Part shown: positions 1-7,426 of the stretch, in pieces
Numbering within the stretch: position 1 is the first letter of the stretch
How the letters are laid out: each line of letters starts with the position of its first letter
Source: a virus
Direction: 5' to 3' (one strand)
IMG/VR virus record: IMGVR_UViG_3300028393_000202
Span: 1 to 34,106 of that record
DNA length: 34,106 bases
Position numbers and translations under genes: made by a program
Notes under the pieces: generated by a model
Database searches by the model: none
What the model saw: the letters and a program-made list of their open reading frames with translations, nothing else
Told to the model about the DNA's origin: nothing

Positions 1-1384
1 CAAAATTTTCATTGATATTAAAGTTTGCAAAGAAGTCCATTGCCGCAAGATATTTGTTAATCAACTTATTCATCACAGGCAAATATTGTTTGATGATTTT
101 AGTTTTAATACCACCATCTTTCAATAGAGCAGATGCAAAATCATAATACTGCTTTTCTGTTGATATTACTTCTTGTTCTTTTAAAATATCACCAAGTTGT
201 TTTTTCAGTTCTTTTAGTTTGGCATTTTCTTCTTCAAGATTGTCTTTACGATTGGATAACTCACTAATTTCTTGTTGAATTTTTCCTATGTACTTATTAA
301 CGGCAGAAATAGTTGAATTGTGTTTTACTACTTCGTTATTATGTTCTTGGATATGTTTAACTATCTTTTGGATTTCTTCAATGCGTTTGTTTGTTTTTTC
401 GATTTCTTTTTCGATGTCCTTAAGGCCAACGCCAATTTCTCCTTTTGTTTGATTGCTTCTAGCAAGCTCTCCATGTCGGAACGTGTCATCGATATGCTGT
501 TTACAGGTTGGGCAATTGTCGTTTTCTTCATAAAAAGTAATTTCCTTATCGATCTTTTTAACTTTTGATTCCAACTTCGATTCTAGTTGTAACAACTTGG
601 TACTTTTCTTTTGCATTGCTACCGAATCATTAATTTTACTGTTCAATACATTGATATGTTTTTGTATCAATTCTATATCAGTTTGCAACTTGCGTACTTG
701 AGTTTCGCTGTTAAGTATTTCTTGTCTTTTCTTTTCTATTTCTGCGTCATTGTGTTTCTTGTGTTCTTCTATATTTTGTTTCTGAAGTGTAATCTTCTCA
801 CCAGTCAACTCTAATGAATATTTGACTCTTGTGTTTGAATCTTTTATTTCCGATAATTTAGTTTTAACTAAACCATTCATGGAAGAAAATATTTGAATGT
901 CAAGCAAATCTTCAATAATTGTTCTACGATCACTTGCAGATAACTGCATAAATGGAACAAATGATGCAGACCCAAGAATAACAATTTGTGTAAACGATTT
1001 GTAGTTTAATTTGAGAATCAATCGTTCAAGATGTTCTTGGTAATCTTTGACTGCTGCATCTTGATTAACCATTGTTCCATTACAATAGATTTCAAACACA
1101 TTTGGTTTGATACCACGAATGATTTTATATTTCTTTGTGCCAATAGTAAACTCAACTTCAACAACACCATCTTTTTGATTGATAGAATTTAGAAGTTGCG
1201 GTTTATTAATTTTACGAAATGGTTTACCAAACAAACCAAAACACAACGCATCTAATATAGTAGACTTACCTGCACCATTCTGTCCGATAATTAGTGTGTT
1301 TGTTGATCTAGTAAAGTCAACTTCTGTAAAATAGTTTCCAGTTGAAAGAAAATTCTTCCATCTGCATTTTTCAAATATTATCAT
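1..1384 (-). CDS. 46: Recombination endonuclease subunit gp46 (SbcC/Rad50-like), partial
   Basis: This is the ATPase subunit of the T4-type gp46/gp47 complex, which resects DNA ends for recombination-dependent replication and degrades host DNA. The reading frame starts at ATG 1384 inside the stop of gene 47 (ATGA overlap) and stays open to the left edge, giving 461 codons; T4 gp46 has about 560, so roughly the last fifth is missing. Residues 34-42 read GQNGAGKST, a Walker A loop. A long charged coiled coil follows, interrupted by CPTC at residues 291-294, the zinc-hook cysteines of Rad50-type proteins, and the coil then returns. The second ATPase half (signature motif and Walker B) lies outside the window. 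The order 55-47-46 supports the call. Assignment by motif and context is very secure; only the end is unseen. Confidence 0.96.
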   Translation of the reverse strand, partial: MIIFEKCRWKNFLSTGNYFTEVDFTRSTNTLIIGQNGAGKSTILDALCFGLFGKPFRKINKPQLLNSINQKDGVVEVEFTIGTKKYKIIRGIKPNVFEIYCNGTMVNQDAAVKDYQEHLERLILKLNYKSFTQIVILGSASFVPFMQLSASDRRTIIEDLLDIQIFSSMNGLVKTKLSEIKDSNTRVKYSLELTGEKITLQKQNIEEHKKHNDAEIEKKRQEILNSETQVRKLQTDIELIQKHINVLNSKINDSVAMQKKSTKLLQLESKLESKVKKIDKEITFYEENDNCPTCKQHIDDTFRHGELARSNQTKGEIGVGLKDIEKEIEKTNKRIEEIQKIVKHIQEHNNEVVKHNSTISAVNKYIGKIQQEISELSNRKDNLEEENAKLKELKKQLGDILKEQEVISTEKQYYDFASALLKDGGIKTKIIKQYLPVMNKLINKYLAAMDFFANFNINENF

Positions 1385-2463
1385 TCGTTCTCAGTGTTTA
1401 GTGCCTCAACGTATAGTTCACGCATAATACTTTTGAGTTTATCGTTATCGATATTTTCTGGTGTGACAGCATCTATGTACTTGTTTAAGATAGTCATAGT
1501 ATCTTCAGCTTCATCAATAATATCATTTTCTGATTCTTCTGTCAAGTCAATAACATCTTCGGCAATGGTAATATCGATAGGGTTTGAATTGTATAGATTA
1601 TTCATGAAGGTATCAAACAAAAATGGATTTGTTTTATTTACCACAACCACTTTGACGTATTTGTCTTTGTATACACTCAAATCTTTATTGCTAATTTCGG
1701 TAATCGATTCTGTCTTATCATCATATATGATACGATGGAACATCACATTTGGATTTGGTACAAACTCTAGTTCACGATTGGATAAATCAAATAGATGAAA
1801 ACCTCGGGTATCATTATAATCTTGCCATGTGAGTTCATATGGATTACCTAGATAGTATATACCATCAGCACTACTGCGATGGTGATAGTGACCACTGAAT
1901 ACCATATCAAAACGTTTGAACATACTACGATCTAATCCTTCATGAGAAGGCATACCACGATACATTGCAAATCCTGCAATTTCAAAGTGACCCATACAAA
2001 TCTGTGCAGAAGTATTTTTTATTTCTGATAAACTGGTATCATAGTTATCTGCACATATCCATGGGATCATACAGATATCGTAATTGATATCTTCATAGTT
2101 TAAATGGATTGTTTGTGGTGAATCGATGACTGTAATATTTTCATATTCACGCAATAGCAATTCAACAGAGTTCACTTCATTCGTATTTTTAAAATACGTA
2201 TCATGATTACCTGCCAGCATATACACTTGAATATTACGTTTTACTAATTCATCAAAGAACATTTCTTTTGTTCGTTTGAGTGAATAAAAATTCACATACT
2301 TTCTTCTATCAAAAGTATCGCCAAGAATAAGAACAGTATCAATACCCACTGCATCAATAGTAGGGAAAAAAGTATGTTCATAGAACTTTTGATAAAAATC
2401 TAAAAAATGTATTGAGTCATTCCGACTCCCAAAATGTTGGTCGGTGATTATTGCTACTTTCAT
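1381..2463 (-). CDS. 47: Recombination endonuclease subunit gp47 (SbcD/Mre11-like)
   Basis: This is the nuclease partner of gp46, a calcineurin-like metallophosphoesterase of 360 residues (T4 gp47 about 339). The five metal-binding motifs are all visible in order: D8 and H10 in DQHFGSR, GDTFD at 48-52, GNHD at 85-88, GHF at 158-160 and GHYHH at 191-195. It is therefore expected to be an active Mn-dependent exo/endonuclease. The C-terminal third is acidic and carries the region expected to contact gp46. It overlaps gene 46 by four bases, which suggests translational coupling of the two subunits, and starts 22 bases after gene 55. I see nothing missing or damaged. Confidence 0.97.
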   Translation of the reverse strand: MKVAIITDQHFGSRNDSIHFLDFYQKFYEHTFFPTIDAVGIDTVLILGDTFDRRKYVNFYSLKRTKEMFFDELVKRNIQVYMLAGNHDTYFKNTNEVNSVELLLREYENITVIDSPQTIHLNYEDINYDICMIPWICADNYDTSLSEIKNTSAQICMGHFEIAGFAMYRGMPSHEGLDRSMFKRFDMVFSGHYHHRSSADGIYYLGNPYELTWQDYNDTRGFHLFDLSNRELEFVPNPNVMFHRIIYDDKTESITEISNKDLSVYKDKYVKVVVVNKTNPFLFDTFMNNLYNSNPIDITIAEDVIDLTEESENDIIDEAEDTMTILNKYIDAVTPENIDNDKLKSIMRELYVEALNTENE

Positions 2464-2485
2464 TTCAAATACCTTCTTTCAAAAT

Positions 2486-3037
2486 TTATACTTCATCATC
2501 CTCATCATCAAGAAACTTTTCAATACCAACAATTTTAGTTTTGGTATTTTCTTTTTTCTTCTTGCGTGATTCTTCATAATTTTCAATGAACTCTGATATA
2601 TTATCATACAATTCAAATTGTCTAGTTTTACCATCTTCTGATTCTAACATCTCAAATTCATCAAGTATACCATATTGTTCGGTAGCCTTGTACTTCACAT
2701 ACATCTGCTTCTTTTCTTTTTGAATTCGCCTCAAGAAAGCATAATATATGATTTGAGTGAAATATGCAAATGGATTATTACTCTTTGCCGGATCAAAGTT
2801 TTCAAAGTACATTAAACAGTTTTCAATACCGTCGGCAATCATCTCATCACGATAAGTATAATTGATGAAGTTGGGTTTGTGAGATAGACCTTCTGCAATC
2901 TTCATAAAACACTCACCAATATAATTTGGTATCTGAGGTTTGATCTTACCTTCTTTTTTTGCAATGGCACAATCTTCTTTGTACTTGATTAACGAAGCAA
3001 GAAAATCGGCATTATTAACGTAGTGTTTTATTTTCAT
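2486..3037 (-). CDS. 55: Late-transcription sigma factor gp55
   Basis: This 183-residue protein (T4 gp55 185) is the sigma-family subunit that directs host RNA polymerase to late promoters. Residues about 61-113 match sigma region 2: an acidic stretch with YRDEMIADG, then the FDPAKSNNPFAYFTQ segment and a helix ending RRIQKEKK, which in sigma factors binds core polymerase and the -10 element. There is no region 4, as expected for gp55. The acidic C-terminus contains a short hydrophobic patch (GIEKFL) followed by D/E residues. This could be the sliding-clamp-binding tail known for T4 gp55, which is inference. Its targets, the NATAAATA sites, are abundant in this window. The start has no good Shine-Dalgarno sequence, so expression may be weak or coupled to something not visible. 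No NATAAATA site lies before it. Confidence 0.95.
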   Translation of the reverse strand: MKIKHYVNNADFLASLIKYKEDCAIAKKEGKIKPQIPNYIGECFMKIAEGLSHKPNFINYTYRDEMIADGIENCLMYFENFDPAKSNNPFAYFTQIIYYAFLRRIQKEKKQMYVKYKATEQYGILDEFEMLESEDGKTRQFELYDNISEFIENYEESRKKKKENTKTKIVGIEKFLDDEDDEV

Positions 3038-3066
3038 ATATTATTCATGTTTACCATAATTTGTTG

Positions 3067-3095
3067 TTGACAGTTGCTTGACATATGTGTATATT
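3067..3095 (+). promoter_or_regulatory. Sigma-70-like promoter match on the plus strand (possible antisense)
   Basis: TTGACA (3067-3072), 17 bases, TATATT (3090-3095) reads as a near-consensus host promoter, but it points away from gene 55 and into the 3' side of the 125-aa gene and uvsW, antisense to both. A second TTGACA starts 11 bases later (3078), one helical turn away. The match may be chance in AT-rich intergenic DNA or a real antisense start. Confidence 0.3.
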
Positions 3096-3122
3096 GAGTA
3101 TGTACCCTATAAAAGTATAAAT

Positions 3123-3500
3123 CTAATGTATCTGATTTAGTATCTTAGCTTCTTCTACTTGTGATAGTAAGTCACCATCATCGTCGTCTAGTTCTTCATC
3201 TGATTCTAATAACGTCTCTACATTTAATGCCATATTAATATAATACGTAGTAAACTCATCACTTGGATGCATCACACTCAGGATATCAGTCTCAAAGACC
3301 TCAGTTTGATTTTGTGCTAATATAGTAACTGGTAACCACTGTTGCATATAAACAATATTTTTACCTAATTTTCTATCAGGAATAATTTTGACTTCCATTG
3401 GATTCTTCATAACAATTTTACCGTATTCACCTTCTGTTAATTCCGCAACCACATCTTCACCTGATTTAAAACGGACTATTTTAATTTCCTGTTGATACAT
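3123..3500 (-). CDS. Conserved phage protein, possibly small beta-barrel (LSm/SH3-like) fold
   Basis: This 125-residue protein has no named function that I can assign. The N-terminal 70 residues alternate short beta-like segments (IKIVRFKSGEDVVAEL, then KIVMKNPMEVKII), a pattern I associate with small Sm-like or SH3-like barrels found beside uvsW in T4-like phages from water. That fold is inference from the pattern. The C-terminus is strongly acidic (a DDDD run near residue 103), typical of a protein-contact or DNA-mimicking tail. Its start overlaps the end of uvsW by 20 bases, so the two are almost certainly co-translated. It may therefore act in recombination or RNA handling, but the sequence does not show this. 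Confidence 0.8.
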   Translation of the reverse strand: MYQQEIKIVRFKSGEDVVAELTEGEYGKIVMKNPMEVKIIPDRKLGKNIVYMQQWLPVTILAQNQTEVFETDILSVMHPSDEFTTYYINMALNVETLLESDEELDDDDGDLLSQVEEAKILNQIH

Positions 3501-5001
3501 TTTTGAGTCCTATCTTGTAAAGTTTATAATCGAACTTCTCATCATTATATATCTTTACTCTTTCGACAAAGTGTCTTAATGTAAAATTCATATATTTTCC
3601 TACTCTCATATCATCTGCTATATCATATAATGTTGCTTTTTCTTTTCCTTCAGATTGTCTTAAACCACGACCAATCGATTGTAGATTTCTCACTCTTGAT
3701 TTTGAAGGACTTGCAAATATAATATTGTGCAAATTTTTAATATTGACTCCAGTAGAAAAAGTTCCATAACTAGCAACAATAATAGCATCTTGTTCACCTT
3801 CAGTTATTCTACGAACTTCTTCACGCATCTCGGCATCTACACCACCATGGATAAAAAAGACTTTTCTATCTTTGATGTTTTTGGCACCGGTAATTAGATC
3901 ATACAGGATCTTACCATGCTTGTCAACATATTGATAAAGAATTAAGGTATTTGTACCAAGTGATAATGCTAAGTTCTTGATGAACTTATTCCTAGACTCA
4001 TTGAGAACCAAATACTCTATTTCATCCTTATATTCTTTGCCTTTCATCTCTTTACATATTGCATCATCATGCTTTAGTACCAAACATTTGATCTCAAAGT
4101 CTGCAACCTTACCTGAATCGATTAATTTTCTGGTTGTAGTTACTTGCTCTACCGGACCAAATAAACCTTCTAAAACAAGTTTATGAGTCTTTGTGCCATC
4201 TAATGTTCCTGTTAATCCTATTCTATAACCAGCATTAATACAACTTGACATAATGGTAGTTAATGATTGTGCTTTAAATAGATGTGCTTCGTCACCAATA
4301 ATAAAATCAAATTGCTCAAAGTATTCTTTGGGTAACTTATATAACGATTGCCATGTTGATATAGTCAAAGGTAAATCTGTTACTTTATCTTTACCTTGAT
4401 ATATTCGATGAGTATGTTCTGCAACGTTCCAACCATAATCTGCAAAGTCAGTATACAATTGCTCGACAAGTGATGTTGTCGGTACAATGATAAGACCTTT
4501 CTTGCAACGATAATCAATAAATTGTCTTACTAGTAGATATATGATGAGTGATTTACCAGATGCAGTTGGTGAAAGTAATACTGCTTTTTTGTTTCTTATG
4601 GCATGTACAAATGCGTCAACTTGATAGTCACGAACTTCTAATTTTAAATTTAATTCTTCAATAAACTTCTTTGCAAGATACACACTGAATTCTTCAGTTA
4701 AATCTGCTCTTGGTTCACCATATTCAAATTTATAATCACGTTCTATACAGAATTGTTCAATGTATGAAATGAGACCATGTGTAATTTGGTTATTTCGTAA
4801 ATCTAAAAGACGAATCTTTCCATCCCATATACGATTGCGAAATGCTGGAGTAAATTGATGACCAGGAACTGTAAAAGTAAAGTATTCTGAAAGTTCTTGT
4901 GCAAGATGTCGTTCACAATGAACTTTTACATATGCTTCATTTACTTTGGTAATTAATATATCATTGTCCTGCAACAAATTTCTCCCAAGAGATATAATCA
5001 C
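3481..5001 (-). CDS. uvsW: UvsW ATP-dependent helicase
   Basis: This is a superfamily 2 helicase of 506 residues (T4 UvsW 503) that unwinds R-loops, reverses stalled forks and migrates Holliday junctions, helping the switch from origin-dependent to recombination-dependent replication. The N-terminal 120 residues match the UvsW accessory domain (TFTVPGHQFTPAFRN). Walker A is SPTASGKS at 144-151, motif II DEAH at 237-240, motif III-like TGTLDGT near 264-270, and motif VI QSIGRGLRQ at 441-449, with the expected spacing for both RecA-like lobes. It overlaps uvsY by 41 bases; no other Met lies near the N-terminus, so ATG 5001 is the likely start. The late sigma factor gene lies two genes downstream. 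Confidence 0.96.
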   Translation of the reverse strand: MIISLGRNLLQDNDILITKVNEAYVKVHCERHLAQELSEYFTFTVPGHQFTPAFRNRIWDGKIRLLDLRNNQITHGLISYIEQFCIERDYKFEYGEPRADLTEEFSVYLAKKFIEELNLKLEVRDYQVDAFVHAIRNKKAVLLSPTASGKSLIIYLLVRQFIDYRCKKGLIIVPTTSLVEQLYTDFADYGWNVAEHTHRIYQGKDKVTDLPLTISTWQSLYKLPKEYFEQFDFIIGDEAHLFKAQSLTTIMSSCINAGYRIGLTGTLDGTKTHKLVLEGLFGPVEQVTTTRKLIDSGKVADFEIKCLVLKHDDAICKEMKGKEYKDEIEYLVLNESRNKFIKNLALSLGTNTLILYQYVDKHGKILYDLITGAKNIKDRKVFFIHGGVDAEMREEVRRITEGEQDAIIVASYGTFSTGVNIKNLHNIIFASPSKSRVRNLQSIGRGLRQSEGKEKATLYDIADDMRVGKYMNFTLRHFVERVKIYNDEKFDYKLYKIGLKNVSTGN

Positions 5002-5395
5002 GCAATTGCCAAGTTCTTTGTTTTAACTCATTCATAATAGATTCAACTACCGCAACCACTTCTTCATGATATGCTTTCTTTTCGAGAAATTTAATTAAAT
5101 CATTATCTGCTTCTAGATATGTAGACACATCAGATTTCAATGTAAATGCAAAAGGTAACCAACCGTGTTCTTGCAATTCTTCTTGAGACATCTTACCTGT
5201 ATAGTATTCCCACTTGGTTTTACGCATACGCTGGTAATCAAATGTTGCCTTCTTGACAGCAATTCGATGTTTAGTTAGTATATTGAGATATTGACTGTGA
5301 AGTATTGGTATACGAATCAATTCTTTACTTGGTTCGGTTTGATCGATTTGAGAATCTTTTTCCCAATACTTTAATATTTGTTCTAAGTTTTCCAT
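4961..5395 (-). CDS. uvsY: UvsY recombination mediator
   Basis: This 144-residue protein (T4 UvsY 137) loads UvsX recombinase onto single-stranded DNA coated by gp32. The family pattern is clear throughout: an N-terminal acidic WEKDSQID, then IPILHSQYL, the aromatic/basic stretch KWEYYTGK, the motif HGWLPFAF, an acidic YLEADNDLI, and a helical C-terminus ending in ISWEKFVAG, which is the hexamerisation side in T4. It is the first gene behind a near-consensus sigma-70 promoter (5426-5454) and overlaps uvsW by 41 bases. UvsX and gp32 are not in the window. Confidence 0.95.
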   Translation of the reverse strand: MENLEQILKYWEKDSQIDQTEPSKELIRIPILHSQYLNILTKHRIAVKKATFDYQRMRKTKWEYYTGKMSQEELQEHGWLPFAFTLKSDVSTYLEADNDLIKFLEKKAYHEEVVAVVESIMNELKQRTWQLRDYISWEKFVAGQ

Positions 5396-5425
5396 AATAT
5401 AAACTCACAATAATGTTATATTCTT

Positions 5426-5454
5426 AGTATATCATAACGAATTGGATTTGTCAA
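5426..5454 (-). promoter_or_regulatory. Host sigma-70 promoter for uvsY-uvsW
   Basis: On the minus strand TTGACA (5454-5449), exactly 17 bases, then TATACT (5431-5426), 31 bases before the uvsY start at 5395. The -35 box overlaps the stop of the preceding gene. This is an early-type host promoter, in contrast to the late motifs before the structural genes. It would separate recombination genes from late control. Confidence 0.8.
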
Positions 5455-5945
5455 GTGGCAACAAAATCATAGTAATCATACCTAAAAGTTACACTGGCAG
5501 TCATAATATCATCTGCCGAATTCTTTGTACTAAACTCTAATTCAGATAACGTATGTGGAAACATATTCTTGAATTCCACTTTGAATTTTGGATTGTTTAA
5601 ATTCGAATATATCAACAATGTACCATCTGTATATTTTTCAGTTGTTGATAGTTGCGGAAAAGTTACTGGATCTGCCATACCACGAATCCAATTATGAATA
5701 TCCAACCACGAACTTAAATCTTCACTTACCATAAAACGCACGGTAAACTCATCATACGTTATTTTTTGTCCAGGCCTAGCAAGATTTACGAATGGTGTTG
5801 TCTGCGGTAATTCATTAATACTCACACCAGGTATACTAACATCTTGACAAAAGAATGTCATATTCTTTATATTTGGAAATATTAACTGAAACTTTGTTGA
5901 TTGCAACAAGTTGGTATTAACTGGTGTTCTTGCTATTGCTGTCAT
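5451..5945 (-). CDS. 3: Tail-tube-superfamily protein, likely tail completion protein gp3
   Basis: This 164-residue protein (T4 gp3 176) is predicted to cap the distal end of the tail tube and stabilise the sheath. The pattern FQLIFPNI, FFCQDVSIPGV, NPFV-like TPFVNLARPGQK, then DEFTVRFMVSEDLSSW and IHNWIRGM is that of T4 gp19/gp3-type tube proteins. It is clearly distinct from the tube gene at 12754-13338, which sits in the gene-19 position. From memory, gp3 follows gene 23 in T4-like phages from water, which fits. It lies behind the gp23 terminator and has its own CATAAATA late motif, so it is expressed late and separately from the capsid gene. A gp54-like or second tube protein is the alternative. 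Confidence 0.65.
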   Translation of the reverse strand: MTAIARTPVNTNLLQSTKFQLIFPNIKNMTFFCQDVSIPGVSINELPQTTPFVNLARPGQKITYDEFTVRFMVSEDLSSWLDIHNWIRGMADPVTFPQLSTTEKYTDGTLLIYSNLNNPKFKVEFKNMFPHTLSELEFSTKNSADDIMTASVTFRYDYYDFVAT

Positions 5946-5975
5946 TTTGATTTCTCTAAAAGTGTATACTACTAC

Positions 5976-5983
5976 TATTTATG
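5976..5983 (-). promoter_or_regulatory. Late promoter (CATAAATA) for the gp3-like gene
   Basis: CATAAATA on the minus strand, 31 bases before the start at 5945 and just downstream of the gp23 terminator. It differs from the T4 late consensus TATAAATA only at the first base, the same variant seen before gene 13 and the 67-like gene. Confidence 0.7.
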
Positions 5984-5987
5984 AACC

Positions 5988-6019
5988 AAAAAAAGAGAGA
6001 GTATTTCTACTCTCTCTTT
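5988..6019 (-). terminator. Intrinsic terminator after gp23
   Basis: A perfect 12-bp stem (AAAGAGAGAGTA with its complement, 6008-6019 and 5992-6003) with a four-base loop is followed on the minus strand by a run of seven T (5994-5988). It starts about 40 bases after the gp23 stop. Confidence 0.93.
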
Positions 6020-6059
6020 AAACGCACTCTTATTGGTGCTTCTTGTCCCGTGAGGGATA

Positions 6060-7409
6060 TTACATCAAATTTTTCACTTGGAAAATTCTGTAATAAACGT
6101 TTGTACGTGGGTTCAACGCACCATTACCTTGTGTCAGACCTTGTGCAAATGGGTTTGCAACCATGCCGTAACGAGTCTTGAATCCAATTTTTGGTTGGAA
6201 TGTAAACTGGTCAACAGCACGAACCATTTGGAGAGGAACGTATGGGCAATAGAACAGACCAGCGTCGTAAGGTGAAGTACCCTTATATCCGATAGTAACG
6301 AGTTCTTGATTGCTTGTGTAACCACCAAAGTATGGATCGATGTAAACTTTGATACGACCATGCAACAAACCAGCAAATGTATTACCAGTGTCGTCAACTT
6401 GCAGATCAGCAGACAGAGCAGGTGTATATTGCAGAACACCAGCCATAGCCATTGCAGAAGCAACGTCTGAAGAAACGATCAGAACGTTACCTTTTCCACG
6501 ACGAGTTTGCTTGGCAATAACGTTAGCATCACGTTCGATTTGGAAAATCAGACCTTTGAAACGTTCAACTGACCAACGGCCATTCGAATCTGTATCTAAG
6601 TCAAAAGTACCAGCGTTAGTTGTACCGTACTGAGCACCTGCAACAGCAGTTGAATAGATGGTACGAATAACTTCACGGTTGATCTCAGCAAGAATTTCTG
6701 TAGAAAGAATGTTCGACAATTCTGTCTCAGCGTCAAGACCATGAATTGCTTTCAAGTCTTGTGCAAGTTCTAGTGAGTATTCTGCTTTTAACGCACGGCT
6801 TTGAGCAGTAACAGTTACTTTCTCGATAGAGAACGCCATTTGTTGGAATGGAGTAGTTGTATCGGAACCTAGGTTCTCAGCATCAGAAGTGTTTAGTCCA
6901 ACACCAGTTGTGAATGCGTTAGCAGTCAATGAATTAACTGGGTTAGTGATTGTATCACCAGTTGTGCTGTTAGCAAAACCTTGCAATGGGTTACCACTAT
7001 GATCGCTGGAACGTTGACCAGAGAAGATTGTGTTTGCTTCGTTGAAGAATGCTTCTGGGTTACCAGAACTTTGTCCAGTGTAACGAGCTCTCATTGCGAA
7101 AATAAGACCTGTAGGACCAGTCATTGGTTGAACACCAGCAACATCATAAGCGATCAGGTTAGGTAATGCACGGCGTACTAACGAAATCAAGATTGGGTCA
7201 AAGTTCTGAACACCACCTGCAACGTTAGTAGGACCACCTGTACCGTATGCAGTCTCATTCAGAGATTGTGCTTCGGATTGCATTGCCTGCTGCTGATTCT
7301 CAAGAATCATTGCGGTAACTGCTTTTTTGTATGGATCTTTAATGGCTGCGAGTTCTGGATGCTCTAGAACTGGGTTCCATTTTTTTTGTAGTTCTTCTGT
7401 CAAATACAT
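6060..7409 (-). CDS. 23: Major capsid protein gp23
   Basis: This 449-residue shell protein (T4 gp23 521; forms from aquatic phages are shorter) belongs to the HK97 fold. The N-terminal 52 residues are the likely delta domain removed by prohead protease gp21: residues 50-52 read L-N-E, a perfect (L/I)-x-E cleavage site, and the mature protein would start TAYGTGGP. Family landmarks after that are NFDPILISLVRRALPNL, the GVQPMTGPTGLIFAMR segment, and the C-terminal KIGFKTRYGMVANPFAQG. It follows gp22 by 17 bases with a strong AGGAGAA ribosome site and no promoter of its own in the gap. It is followed by a strong terminator. No gp24 vertex paralogue is present nearby. Confidence 0.98.
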   Translation of the reverse strand: MYLTEELQKKWNPVLEHPELAAIKDPYKKAVTAMILENQQQAMQSEAQSLNETAYGTGGPTNVAGGVQNFDPILISLVRRALPNLIAYDVAGVQPMTGPTGLIFAMRARYTGQSSGNPEAFFNEANTIFSGQRSSDHSGNPLQGFANSTTGDTITNPVNSLTANAFTTGVGLNTSDAENLGSDTTTPFQQMAFSIEKVTVTAQSRALKAEYSLELAQDLKAIHGLDAETELSNILSTEILAEINREVIRTIYSTAVAGAQYGTTNAGTFDLDTDSNGRWSVERFKGLIFQIERDANVIAKQTRRGKGNVLIVSSDVASAMAMAGVLQYTPALSADLQVDDTGNTFAGLLHGRIKVYIDPYFGGYTSNQELVTIGYKGTSPYDAGLFYCPYVPLQMVRAVDQFTFQPKIGFKTRYGMVANPFAQGLTQGNGALNPRTNVYYRIFQVKNLM

Positions 7410-7426
7410 TTAGTATTCTCCTATTT

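Noticed and set aside
320-814. Plus-strand Phe/Leu-rich frames in the gene 46 region, membrane-like in appearance
   Set aside because: They are complements of the charged coiled coil of gp46; Lys/Glu codons read backwards give Phe/Leu. The gp46 frame with Walker A and zinc hook is decisive.
6134-6463. 109-codon minus-strand frame inside gp23
   Set aside because: Lies fully within the capsid gene in another frame, with hydrophobic random-like composition and no start signal.
6060-7409. Search for a gp24 vertex protein beside gp23
   Set aside because: No second HK97-fold gene occurs in the window. The gene after gp23 is a tube-type protein, so gp24 is either elsewhere or absent.
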